Source: CAYYTU01 sp964474655 (GTDB lineage: Bacteria; Chloroflexota; Anaerolineae; B4-G1). Taken from it: a DNA stretch of 28,324 nucleotides. Within the stretch, counting starts at the first letter, position 1. The number at the start of each line of letters is the position of its first letter. The DNA lies in the NCBI GenBank assembly GCA_964474655.1, contig CAYYTU010000038.1:1-28324 (forward strand), written 5' to 3'. The translations under genes were made by a program, and so were the position numbers. The notes under the pieces are model-generated. The model searched no databases. It was not told the origin of the DNA and saw only the letters and a program-made list of their open reading frames with translations. Below are positions 7,185-14,367 of the stretch, piece by piece.

Positions 7185-8558
7185 TCAGATCTGCGCCTCG
7201 CTTAACGCGTCCAGGAAGTGAATCACGGTCTCAATCCCGCGGTAGAAGTTGGGCAGGTGGAACTTCTCGTTGGGCGAGTGGATGCGGTCGTCGGGGAGCC
7301 CGAAGCCCATCAGGATCGTCTCGATGCCCAACACCTCCTGGAGCGTGGCGACGACGGGGATCGAGCCGCCGCGGCGCACGAGCACTGGCTCCTGACCGAA
7401 CCCCGCGGCGAAAGCACGGGAGGCTGCCTGCATCGCCGGATGGTCGCGGCTGACGATGGCGGGCTTGCCGCCGTGCAGGCTGCGCACTTCGACGTCGACG
7501 GTGGACGGCGCGAGGTCGAGCAGATGCTGGCGGGCCAGCTCCGTGATCTCCTGCGGGTCTTGATCCGGCACCAGGCGCATCGAAAGCTTGGCGAAGGCTT
7601 TGCTGGGCAGCACGGTCTTCGCGCCGGGCTGGATGTAACCGCCCCAGATGCCGTTGACGTCGAGCGTGGGCCGGGCAGTCATCCGTTCAAGGATGGTGTA
7701 CTCCGGTTCGCCCCAGTCGGTTCTGACGCCGGCCTCCTCCAGCCAGGCCTCGCGGTCGAAGGGGGCTTCCGCCATCTCGGCCCGTTCGTCCTTGGATAAC
7801 TCGCGCACCTTCTCGTAGAAGCCGGGGATGGTGATGCGACCATCGGCGTCGTGCAGCTGAGCGATCATCGCGCAGAGGGCGTTGATCGGGTTGTGCACCG
7901 CGCCGCCGTAGGTGCCGGAATGGAGGTCGTGGTCGGGGCCGGTGACCTCGACCTCGATATAGGCCAGGCCGCGCAGCCCGTAGACGATGGAGGGCGTCTC
8001 TGGGTTCAGCATCCCGGTGTCGGAGATGACGGCCACGTCGGCGGCGAGCTGGTCGGCGTGCTCGCCGATGAACGGCGTCAGGTTGGGGCTGCCGGATTCC
8101 TCCTCGCCCTCGAAGATACACTTGATGTTGACCGGCGGCGCGCCTTCCGTCGCGTGGTAGGCCTCGGCGGCCTTGACGTGCGTGTAGAGCTGGCCCTTGT
8201 CGTCGGAGGCGCCGCGGGCGACGATATCCTCGCCGACGACTGTCGGCTCGAACGGCGGCGTCTCCCACAAGTCGAGCGGGTCGGGCGGCTGCACGTCGTA
8301 GTGCCCGTAGACGAGCACGGTGGGCGCGCCCAGCTCGGCGTCCAGCCACTCGGCGTAGACCACGGGATGACCGGCCGTGGGCATCACCTCCGCCGTGGAG
8401 AACCCGGCGTCCAACAGCCGTTCGCGTAGCCAGTCGGCGGCGCGCTCAATATCCGGCTTGTGCTTCGCCTGCGTGCTGACACTGGGAATACTCAGAAATG
8501 TCTTCAACTCTTCAAGAAACTTGTCGTGATGGGTTCGTGTGTAGTCTAGGGGTTCCAT
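7185..8558 (-). CDS. M20 family metallopeptidase (dipeptidase, CNDP/Dug1-like)
   Basis: 457 residues, a typical length for M20 dipeptidases. All di-zinc landmarks are visible: H86 in YGHYDVQP, the bridging Asp at D119 in GASDDKG, the catalytic/metal Glu pair E153-E154 in EGEEESGS, D180 in ISDTG, and the late ligand H427 in DDRIHSPNEKF. The HDLHSGTYGG region (around 215) is the dimerisation-lid part. It most resembles cytosolic nonspecific dipeptidase/carnosinase-like enzymes. No signal peptide, so it is cytoplasmic peptide turnover. It starts 31 nt after the prenyl synthase stop, with a purine-rich AAAGAGAAAA before the ATG. Substrate cannot be read from sequence. Confidence 0.92.
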   Translation of the reverse strand: MEPLDYTRTHHDKFLEELKTFLSIPSVSTQAKHKPDIERAADWLRERLLDAGFSTAEVMPTAGHPVVYAEWLDAELGAPTVLVYGHYDVQPPDPLDLWETPPFEPTVVGEDIVARGASDDKGQLYTHVKAAEAYHATEGAPPVNIKCIFEGEEESGSPNLTPFIGEHADQLAADVAVISDTGMLNPETPSIVYGLRGLAYIEVEVTGPDHDLHSGTYGGAVHNPINALCAMIAQLHDADGRITIPGFYEKVRELSKDERAEMAEAPFDREAWLEEAGVRTDWGEPEYTILERMTARPTLDVNGIWGGYIQPGAKTVLPSKAFAKLSMRLVPDQDPQEITELARQHLLDLAPSTVDVEVRSLHGGKPAIVSRDHPAMQAASRAFAAGFGQEPVLVRRGGSIPVVATLQEVLGIETILMGFGLPDDRIHSPNEKFHLPNFYRGIETVIHFLDALSEAQI

Positions 8559-8589
8559 TTTTCTCTTTCGTTATACTGATGCGGTTGGG

Positions 8590-9621
8590 CTATCGGTCGC
8601 GATCCAGCAGGGCCTGCGCCAGCGCGTGGAGCGCCGCTGTTGCCGGCGCTTCCGGCAGCTGCGCCAGCGCTGCAAGCGCTTGCTCGTGGTGCTCTCGCGC
8701 TAATCGCTTCGCATAGTCAATGCTACCTGCTGCCTCCAGCAGGCGCGTCGCCTGACCCACGTCACCGTCTGTGAGCGTCTTCTGGCTCAACAGCGTCCGC
8801 AGATCGGCGTTGCGTTCCAGCCCGTGGATGATGGGCAACGTCTTCTTGCCGCGAATTATGTCGGATCCGACGGGCTTGCCGGTCACGTCTGGCTCGCCGG
8901 CGATGCCCAGCACATCGTCTTCCATCTGGAACGCCAGCCCCAGGTGCCGTCCGAAGGCCCGCAGATGCTCGCGTTGGTCCGGGGAGGCGTCGGCGATGAG
9001 CGCCCCCATCTCGCAGGCGCAGGCCACCAGCGCGGCCGTCTTCTCCTTGATCATCGTCAGGTAATCCTCCACGGTGATCGGCTCCTGTGTGTCCTCAAAT
9101 CCCAGGTCGCGGTGCTGCCCTTGGGTCAGCGCCAGGCAGGTCTGGTTGAACAGCTGCGCTGCCTCCACGACGGTCGCGGCAGGCACGTCGCGCTCGGCGA
9201 GTCGCAACAGCGCCAGCTGGGCCAGCGTGAACATCGCATCGCCGGCGTTGATCCCTTGCGGCTTGCCCCACAGCGTCCAAACGGTGGGGCGACCGCGACG
9301 GATTTCATCCTGGTCCTCGATGTCGTCGTGGATCAGTGAGAAGTTATGCAGCAGTTCGATGGCCGCGGCGGCCGGCAGGGCGCGGTTCCAGTCACCGTCG
9401 CAAGCCTCGCAACTCAGCAGACAGAGCACGGGACGGATGCGCTTGCCGCTCGACGCCTGGCAGGAGCTGAACGCGGCGTCGACCCAGCCCAGGTGGTAAC
9501 GGAGCATTCCGAACAGGTCACCCGGTTGCGCTCTCCCTCTCTGCACGATGGCGTGCATCTCGGCCTCCAGCGCCGGCAGATACCGGTTGAAGAAAGGCTT
9601 GGTCTTTCGTGTAGTTATCAT
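8590..9621 (-). CDS. Trans-polyprenyl (probably geranylgeranyl) diphosphate synthase
   Basis: 343 residues from the ATG at 9621-9619, one nucleotide after the fni stop. The frame stays open upstream to 9672, but that extension overlaps fni. Conserved regions are GKRIRPVLCLLSCEA, the first Asp-rich motif HDDIED (D99, D100, D103) with an aromatic Phe five residues before it, TQGQHRDLGF, KTAALVACACEMGA and the second Asp-rich region FQMEDDVLGIAGEPDVTGKPVG. The second motif reads DDxxG rather than DDxxD, a variant known in Actinobacteria-type prenyl synthases, so activity is not in doubt. It condenses IPP onto allylic diphosphates. The product (C15, C20 or longer) is inferred only. It sits directly behind the IPP isomerase that makes its DMAPP primer. 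Confidence 0.92.
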   Translation of the reverse strand: MITTRKTKPFFNRYLPALEAEMHAIVQRGRAQPGDLFGMLRYHLGWVDAAFSSCQASSGKRIRPVLCLLSCEACDGDWNRALPAAAAIELLHNFSLIHDDIEDQDEIRRGRPTVWTLWGKPQGINAGDAMFTLAQLALLRLAERDVPAATVVEAAQLFNQTCLALTQGQHRDLGFEDTQEPITVEDYLTMIKEKTAALVACACEMGALIADASPDQREHLRAFGRHLGLAFQMEDDVLGIAGEPDVTGKPVGSDIIRGKKTLPIIHGLERNADLRTLLSQKTLTDGDVGQATRLLEAAGSIDYAKRLAREHHEQALAALAQLPEAPATAALHALAQALLDRDR

Positions 9622-9622
9622 C

Positions 9623-10502
9623 TTATACTTCAAGCAGGGGGACTTGACCGAGGGCTGCGATGTCGGCGGCATTGGCGGCGAACATCGCCACGCGTAGCTG
9701 GGACGCCAGCACGGCGATCAGGTCTGTCACGGCCTGGGTGGATTTGGTGGCGGCGCTCAAAAAGGGACCGGCGATGCCGCACGCGCTGGCGCCGAGCGCG
9801 AGAGCCTTGGCGATCTCTATCCCGCTGCGGATGCCCCCGCTGGCGATGAGTGGGAGGTCGGGTGCGCCGTGCCGGGCCATCTGCAAGCTGTCGACGGTGG
9901 GCAGGCCCCAGTCGGCGAAGGCCGCTGCCACGTCTTGCTCGCGCTTCGTCCTGGCGCGGTGCATCTCCACCCGGCTCCAGGAGATGCCGCCGGCGCCGGC
10001 CACGTCGATCACCGCCACACCGGCCTCGGCCAGCTGACGGGCGATCTGCTCGGAGATGCCCCAGCCGACCTCCTTGACGATGACGGGGACTTCCAAGGTC
10101 CGGCAGATCTTCTCGATCTTGGGCAGCAGCCCGGCGAAGCGGGTGTTGCCCTGAGGTTGGAGCGCCTCTTGCAACGGGTTGAGGTGGAGGATGAGGCCGT
10201 CAGCTGCGATCATCTCGATGGCGCGACGGCATTCGTCGACGCCGTAGCCGTGGTTCAGCTGCACCGCGCCCAGGTTAGCCAGCAGAAGAACGTCGGGCGC
10301 GACGTCNNNNNNNNNNNNNNNNNNNNNNNNNNNNNNNNNNNNNNNNNNNNNNNNNNNNNNNNNNNNNNNNNNNNNNNNNNNNNNNNNNNNNNNNNNNNNN
10401 NNNNNNGAAGCGATAGCGCTCAAAGCCGGTGGATACGTTCTGGAAGGAGACGTCCTCTTGCAAGTTAATGCGGATGTGATCGGACTTGCGCTGCTGGTGC
10501 AT
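9623..10502 (-). CDS. fni: Type 2 isopentenyl-diphosphate delta-isomerase, interrupted by assembly gap
   Basis: The N-terminus is on the far side of the gap: ATG at 10502-10500 giving MHQQRKSDHIRINLQEDVSF and TGFERYRF (32 residues). After the gap the frame continues with LLANLGAVQ, LHLNPLQEALQPQGNTRF, VPVIVKEVGWGIS, IDVAGAGGISWSRVE, LIASGGIRSG and ALGASACGIAGPFL (227 residues). These are the FMN- and substrate-binding landmarks of Fni. It interconverts IPP and DMAPP using reduced FMN. The visible parts total 259 residues against about 345 normally, so about 85-90 residues are lost in a gap written as 100 N. First gene of the operon; AAAGGA precedes the ATG. The TAA stop is 1 nt from the prenyl synthase start. 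Confidence 0.92.
10307..10406. other. Assembly gap of 100 N
   Basis: Exactly 100 N, the usual placeholder for a gap of unknown size. From the flanking Fni halves, the true missing length should be about 250-280 nt, so coordinates beyond it are nominal. Confidence 0.95.
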
Positions 10503-10560
10503 ACATCCTTTCGTCGCTGTCTCTAGCGTAACGGGTTGCTTCTGGATGTGTTATTCATAG

Positions 10561-10598
10561 CGGGTTGCTATGATACCCGCACAGGGGGCGCTTGTCAA
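10561..10598 (-). promoter_or_regulatory. Sigma70-type promoter for the fni operon with overlapping dyad
   Basis: Read on the minus strand, TTGACA (10598-10593) is followed after 17 nt by TATCAT (10575-10570), a near-consensus promoter. Transcription should start near 10563, about 60 nt before the fni ATG. The -10 lies inside an inverted repeat, CGGGT (10561-10565) with ACCCG (10575-10579). CGGGTTGCT recurs at 10532-10540 in the untranslated leader, so a repressor site is possible. Confidence 0.7.
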
Positions 10599-10618
10599 CC
10601 GGAGAGTTGCACGTTCGT

Positions 10619-10646
10619 TTGACAAACCTTCTTTAGGGAGTAGAAT
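10619..10646 (+). promoter_or_regulatory. Possible divergent plus-strand promoter
   Basis: TTGACA (10619-10624), 16 nt, then TAGAAT (10641-10646). It is back-to-back with the fni promoter and points toward acpP about 300 nt away. No convincing gene lies between, so it may give a long acpP leader or a small RNA. Confidence 0.45.
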
Positions 10647-10782
10647 TAGCATACTACGTGAGCCAAAAGTCACTGGAGCGAGAGTATCCCCATTTTGTCG
10701 TATGACGCTGGCGGATGGCCGGCTGGGAATATGTGGCAGGGCGATTTTTGTGCTATCGTGCTAATACTACAACGAGGGAGTT

Positions 10783-10874
10783 GATCCTTCGAGTCATCCT
10801 GAGCCGCTCGGCTGAGCTCACGCCGAGGTCTGTCGAAGGATGACGACTTGGCGAAAATCGCACCCTTCGACAGG
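10783..10874. repeat. Intergenic palindromic repeat cluster (CCTTCGA / TCATCCTGAG type)
   Basis: ATCCTTCGA (10784-10792) is the exact reverse complement of TCGAAGGAT (10833-10841). GTCATCCT (10793-10800) is the exact reverse complement of AGGATGAC (10837-10844). A further CCTTCGACAGG occurs at 10864-10874. The words CATCCTGAGC, GTCGAAGGATGA and CCTTCGACAGG are those of a dispersed palindromic repeat found in the intergenic DNA of many environmental bacteria including Chloroflexi. It sits between the fni and acpP promoters. Confidence 0.7.
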
Positions 10875-10903
10875 TTCAAGGGGCTTACCCCGTCAACGTC
10901 TCG

Positions 10904-10945
10904 TTGTGGTATTAAAGTATTCGTACTATGATTAGAATAAGGAGG
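10904..10945 (+). promoter_or_regulatory. acpP promoter and ribosome binding site
   Basis: TTGTGG (10904-10909), 17 nt, TATGAT (10927-10932), then AAGGAGGT just before the ATG at 10952. The predicted leader is only about 13 nt long. Confidence 0.6.
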
Positions 10946-10951
10946 TAAAGT

Positions 10952-11188
10952 ATGGCAGATGCATTTGAGAGGATCCAGAAGATCATCGTCGACTTGTTGG
11001 GCGTAGCTCCTGAGGACGTGACGATGGACGCTAGCTTCCGGGGCGATCTGGACGCGGACTCCCTTGATCTCGTCGAGCTGATTATGGAGTTCGAGGATGA
11101 GTTTGGCGGCACCATCTCGGATGATGAAGCTCAGCAGATCACGACGGTTGGTGAGGCGGTTGAGTACGTCGAGGAGCGAATGGAGTAG
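10952..11188 (+). CDS. acpP: Acyl carrier protein
   Basis: 78 residues, acidic and helical, the standard ACP size. The 4'-phosphopantetheine attachment Ser37 lies in GDLDADSLDLVELIM, with the usual helix II recognition residues after it. It carries acyl chains for fatty-acid synthesis in the cytoplasm. It stands alone: no fab genes flank it, and it has its own promoter, a strong GGAGG and its own terminator, so it is probably monocistronic and highly expressed. The stop codon is TAG, which is relevant to the amber codon near the window end. Confidence 0.95.
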   Translation: MADAFERIQKIIVDLLGVAPEDVTMDASFRGDLDADSLDLVELIMEFEDEFGGTISDDEAQQITTVGEAVEYVEERME

Positions 11189-11215
11189 CGCCTTCGATCT
11201 GACGCAAATCTACGG

Positions 11216-11244
11216 GACCACCGGCTCGTTGCCGGTGGTCTTTT
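11216..11244 (+). terminator. Rho-independent terminator after acpP
   Basis: GACCACCGGC (11216-11225) and GCCGGTGGTC (11231-11240) form a perfect 10-bp stem with loop TCGTT, followed by TTTT. The downstream ten bases TTTTGCTATC are duplicated in tandem (11241-11250, 11251-11260). Confidence 0.9.
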
Positions 11245-11322
11245 GCTATCTTTTGCTATCAGGCTATCTGTGATATACTTGGAGGCCAAGGTTATTTGAC
11301 TGTCAGGGAGGCCACGTATCGT

Positions 11323-11517
11323 ATGGAATGTCAGATAGAACAGAACCGCACACAGTGCACCTGCACCTACGAGCCTTGTTCTCGGAAGGGCAAATGTTGT
11401 GAGTGTATCAGTTATCACTGGCGCATGAAGCAGCTGCCAGGATGTCTCTTCCCGCCTGAGGAGGAGCGCACGTATGATCGCTCGCTGGCTAACTTTATCC
11501 GCATCTACAGCCAATAG
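11323..11517 (+). CDS. Small cysteine-rich DUF6485 family protein
   Basis: 64 residues from the ATG at 11323, where the family-typical MEC begins. The frame is open to a TTG at 11296, but GGGAGG at 11306-11311 and the family pattern favour the ATG. Pattern: MEC..., then CTCTYEPCSRKGKCCECISYH, then LPGCLFP...ERTYDRS.ANFI. Eight Cys (3, 12, 14, 19, 25, 26, 28, 41) plus H32 suggest metal binding, zinc or iron-sulfur. No experimental function is known to me for DUF6485. TATACT at 11274-11279 could be its -10 element. Family assignment is from memory of the motif. Confidence 0.7.
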   Translation: MECQIEQNRTQCTCTYEPCSRKGKCCECISYHWRMKQLPGCLFPPEEERTYDRSLANFIRIYSQ

Positions 11518-11530
11518 GTCTTAACAACCT

Positions 11531-11566
11531 AGCGCGTTTCTCCTTTTCGCGAGAATGCGCTATAAT
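11531..11566 (+). promoter_or_regulatory. Candidate promoter with overlapping inverted repeat, upstream of the DUF2207 module
   Basis: TATAAT at 11561-11566 is a perfect -10; the -35 region (TTTCTC at 11537-11542) is weak. AGCGC-TTTCTC (11531-11542) and GAGAA-GCGCT (11551-11561) form an imperfect dyad that ends on the -10. This could be an operator for an activator or repressor, or the terminator of the preceding gene. Confidence 0.45.
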
Positions 11567-11580
11567 AGACAGACGTATGC

Positions 11581-11721
11581 AAAACTTGGGGGATTACGAG
11601 CGTCAAGACTTCGGGAGTCTACGATGACGATGTGCTCTAGCTTCCAAACCGCTCTTTTCAGCATAATTTGGCAAGCAAAGTAGTATTCAGAGACTTCCGA
11701 AGTCTATCCTCCCCCAACTTT
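11581..11721. repeat. 141-bp imperfect inverted-repeat element (MITE-like)
   Basis: The left end AAACTTGGGGGA followed by AGACTTCGGGAGTCT (11606-11620) is mirrored at the right end by AGACTTCCGAAGTCT (11691-11705) followed by TCCTCCCCCAACTTT (to 11721). The sub-terminal 15-mers are themselves near-palindromes. No protein is encoded. TAATAGAC occurs at 11563-11570 and 11721-11728 and might be a duplicated target, though the left copy is 10 nt outside the repeat arm. It lies between the predicted promoter and the DUF2207 start. Confidence 0.55.
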
Positions 11722-11750
11722 AATAGACTTGTTTCGAGGGGAGGAGATCG

Positions 11751-11858
11751 GATTGGGACCTCCAGGGCCTGTTCCTTGGAGGTCTCGTCCCAGCAGCGGG
11801 TGTCCATCAGCTCCGCCAAAGTGAGCCGTATGGTACCAATCGGATGATGATAAAGGAG
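11751..11858 (+). promoter_or_regulatory. Hairpin leader before the DUF2207 gene
   Basis: GACCTCCA (11757-11764) pairs perfectly with TGGAGGTC (11777-11784), and the flanking GGGAC can alternatively pair with GTCCC. GATTGG (11751-11756) can close an outer stem with CCAATC (11836-11841). AAAGGAG (11852-11858) is placed for the ATG at 11864. The compact fold directly before the ribosome binding site suggests a cis-acting RNA, but no known class fits. Confidence 0.4.
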
Positions 11859-11863
11859 TTGTT

Positions 11864-13751
11864 ATGAAGCGTCTTCAGCTTACGTTGCTCTTGACTCTGA
11901 TATTAGCGTTAGTGGCACCCGGATCTGCTCAAGCTCAGAGCCAGTCGCTCTACTGGGATCGTTTTGACGTCGATATCACCGTCTTGCCCAATGGGGACTT
12001 CGTCGTCGAGGAAGTGCAAGAGATCACCTTCACCAGCGGGGAATTCCACTTTGGTTATCGCAGTATCCCGATGGACCGGCTGGAGGGCATCACCGACGTG
12101 GAGGTCTGGGAGGGCGATCGGCGGTATGAGGAGAGCCGTTCAGGGACTACGTATACGTTCGAGACCTTTGTCGATGACGGCGATTTCAATATCCGCTGGT
12201 ACTTCCCTTACACATCGAATTCCTCTCACACGTTCGTGCTGCGTTACAAGGTTCGGGGCGGGCTGCGCTACTACCAGGACGGCGACCAGCTCTACTGGAA
12301 GGCGGTCTACGCCGATCGAGATTTCTCGGTCCGCGAATCGACCGTCACGGTGAACCTGCCCGACGGCGCTGTCGGCGATCCGGTAGCCGCTTACTCCACC
12401 GCGGCCTCAATTACCGGGCGGGGATCGGATACGATCACTTTTAAGGCTCAAGAACGGATTCCCCCGGGCCAGGAATTTGAGGTTCGGGTCCAGTTTCCCC
12501 ACGGCGTTGTAGGGGGCTCCCGCCCGAGCTGGCAGGCGGCCTATGATCGCCGCCGGAGCTGGGAGGAGAACTACAAGCCGATCGCCGATCTGGCTTTGGG
12601 TGTGATCGGAGGCTTGTCGTTGATCGGAGGGCCTTTGCTCTTGCTCCTGCTCTGGTATTCGCGCGGACGTGACCCCAAGGTGGCGCTGCCGTCTGAGTAC
12701 CTGCCTGAGCCGCCCTCCGACGATCCGCCCGGCGTGGTCGGTGCAGTGGTGGATGAGAAGGCCGATATGCAGGATATCATCGCCACCCTGGTCGATCTGG
12801 CGCGGCGCGGCTATCTGACGATTGAGGAGGAGAAGAAATCGGGTCTCTTTGGCGGGAGTAATTACGACTTCCGCTTCTACCGCACCGATAAGCCAGACAG
12901 TGACTTGCTGCCGTACGAACAGCGGTTGTTAAAAGGGATCTTCGGTCGGCGTGATTATCGCCGTATGTCCTCGCTGCGTAACAAGTTCTACCAGCACATC
13001 CCCGAGATCGAGCGCCGGCTCTACGATGAGGTCGTCAAGCGTGGCTATTTTCCTCACGACCCTAAGAAGACGCGCGGGCGTTACGTCGGGTTGGGGATTG
13101 CGCTGTTGGTGGTTGCGTTTGGCTGTGGTATCTTCGCGATGGCTTCCTTGTCCGATTATACGAACGCGGTCGTTTGCCCGTTCGTGGGGCTCGGCGTCAC
13201 GGCTATCGGCGTGGCTATTATGGGGCAGTGGATGCCGGCCAAGACCCACGAGGGTTCGGAACAGGCGGCCCGTTGGGAGGCCTTCAAGCGCTATCTGGAG
13301 GATATTGAGCGGTACACCGATCTGACCGAGGCGGCCGATAAGTTTGAGAAGTATTTGCCCTACGCCATTGCTTTGGGCGTCGATCGCAGCTGGGTGCGTA
13401 AGTTCTCTCGGCTGGAAGAGCAGACGGGCAGGACCTACGTGCCGGTTCCGGTCTGGTATATGCCGGCCGGGCGTTATGGTCGGGCCGGCGGGCGTGCGCC
13501 GGGGTCGGGTAGCGTGACCGAGGGGTTGGCCGGCGGCGGCTCNNNNNNNNNNGCCTTCGCTCCAGGGCATGTCTGACGGGCTGGCGGGCGGGCTGCAAAA
13601 TATGTCCGATGGCCTCACGTCGATGCTCAACACCGCCGGGAGCACGCTTTCCAGTAGCCCTAGCAGCTCGGGCAGTGGCGGCGGCGGCTTCTCCGGCGGC
13701 GGTGGCGGTGGAGGCGGTGGTGGCGGCGGTGGTGGCGGCGGCTTCGGATAA
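11864..13751 (+). CDS. DUF2207 membrane protein with poly-glycine tail (10-N gap inside)
   Basis: A signal peptide (1-25) is followed by an extracytoplasmic DUF2207 beta domain (about 28-215: VLPNGDFVVEEVQEITF, HFGYRSIPMD, LRYKVRGGLRYYQDGDQLYWKAV). TM1 is at about 241-264. A cytoplasmic winged-helix-like part follows (VVDEKADMQDIIATLVDLARRGYLTIEE), then two TM segments (408-428, 434-454) and a conserved WEAFKRYLEDIERYTDLTEAADKFEKYLPYAIALGV stretch (seen in parts). The C-terminus after the gap is Ser-rich then GGGFSGGGGGGG...GFG, the usual DUF2207 ending. The two sides of the 10-N gap are out of frame as written; a true gap length divisible by three restores one gene, which is far likelier than two. 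Function unknown; envelope location. First gene of a four-gene module. Confidence 0.85.
13543..13552. other. Assembly gap of 10 N
   Basis: Ten N inside the Gly/Ser-rich C-terminal coding region of the DUF2207 gene. Local repetitive GGC codons probably caused the break. Frame on both sides requires a true length of 3n. Confidence 0.95.
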
Positions 13752-13772
13752 TCGTGGGGAGGAGGAACCATT

Positions 13773-14297
13773 GTGAACTCAGGAAAGACGATTGGCATCA
13801 TTCTCATAGTCGCTGGTATCGGAGTCTGCGTGGTGGCTGGCGTTTGGTTACTGGTCGGCTCGCTCGGTCCCGAAAGTAACTTGCAGATCTCTGGGGCAGT
13901 GCTGGGCCTAGCTCTGGCTTTCGTCATCGCTGCGCCTCTCGTTGGCGCGGGGGTCTTTATGCTCGTCAAGGGCCGGCAAGAGGCGGCCGAGTTTGCCGAG
14001 GTTGAGAAAGAGCGCGATCTGCTGGGGATGGTCAAGACGCGCGGACAGGTCGGCATCGCCGATGTCTCGCTGGAGCTTGACGTTTCCCGCGATCAGGTCA
14101 AAGCGTGGGTTTATGATCTGGTCGATAAGGGGCTATTCGCTGGCTACGTTAACTGGGACGAAGGGACGCTCTACTCGCAGGATGCGTCCAAAATGCGTGG
14201 TCAGAACAAATGCCCTAACTGCGGCGGGCAGCTGGAGCTTGCCGGTAAGGGCGTGGTCAAATGCCCTTACTGCGGCGCGGAGATTTTCTTGGATTGA
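13773..14297 (+). CDS. Two-TM winged-helix / zinc-ribbon membrane protein
   Basis: 174 residues from GTG at 13773, with AGGAGG eight or so bases upstream and 21 nt after the DUF2207 stop. Two TM segments (about 6-30 and 41-66) are followed by a short charged helix and a winged-helix-like segment (about 80-125: LLGMVKTRGQVGIADVSLEL, SRDQVKAWVYDLVDKGLFAGYV). A C-terminal zinc ribbon has CPNC (147-150) and CPYC (164-167). I do not recognise a named family. The layout suggests a membrane-anchored cytoplasmic adaptor. A zinc-ribbon protein is also part of the Bacillus ydjGHI locus, where it works with an SPFH protein; whether the roles correspond is inference. Confidence 0.8.
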   Translation: MNSGKTIGIILIVAGIGVCVVAGVWLLVGSLGPESNLQISGAVLGLALAFVIAAPLVGAGVFMLVKGRQEAAEFAEVEKERDLLGMVKTRGQVGIADVSLELDVSRDQVKAWVYDLVDKGLFAGYVNWDEGTLYSQDASKMRGQNKCPNCGGQLELAGKGVVKCPYCGAEIFLD

Positions 14298-14367
14298 GGG
14301 AGATTGCAACAGATGATGGGCTGCCTGCGTATAGAAGCTGGTTGAGCTATCGATATAGGAGGGCGAA

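Noticed and set aside
8590..9672. Upstream start (9672) for the prenyl synthase
   Set aside because: It overlaps the fni C-terminal codons by about 50 nt and adds a non-conserved N-terminus; ATG 9621 is 1 nt after the fni stop.
10570..10764. 64-residue plus-strand open frame in the fni-acpP intergenic region
   Set aside because: Its start lies inside the fni promoter, it lacks a ribosome site and resembles no family.
11755..11845. T-box-like look (TCTCGTCCC and GGTACC)
   Set aside because: The T-box core AGGGTGGNACCGCG is absent and the order of the two words is reversed; the downstream gene is not amino-acid related.
12929..14056. 375-residue minus-strand frame rich in proline
   Set aside because: The poly-Pro is the antisense of the DUF2207 poly-Gly tail, and it crosses the N gap.
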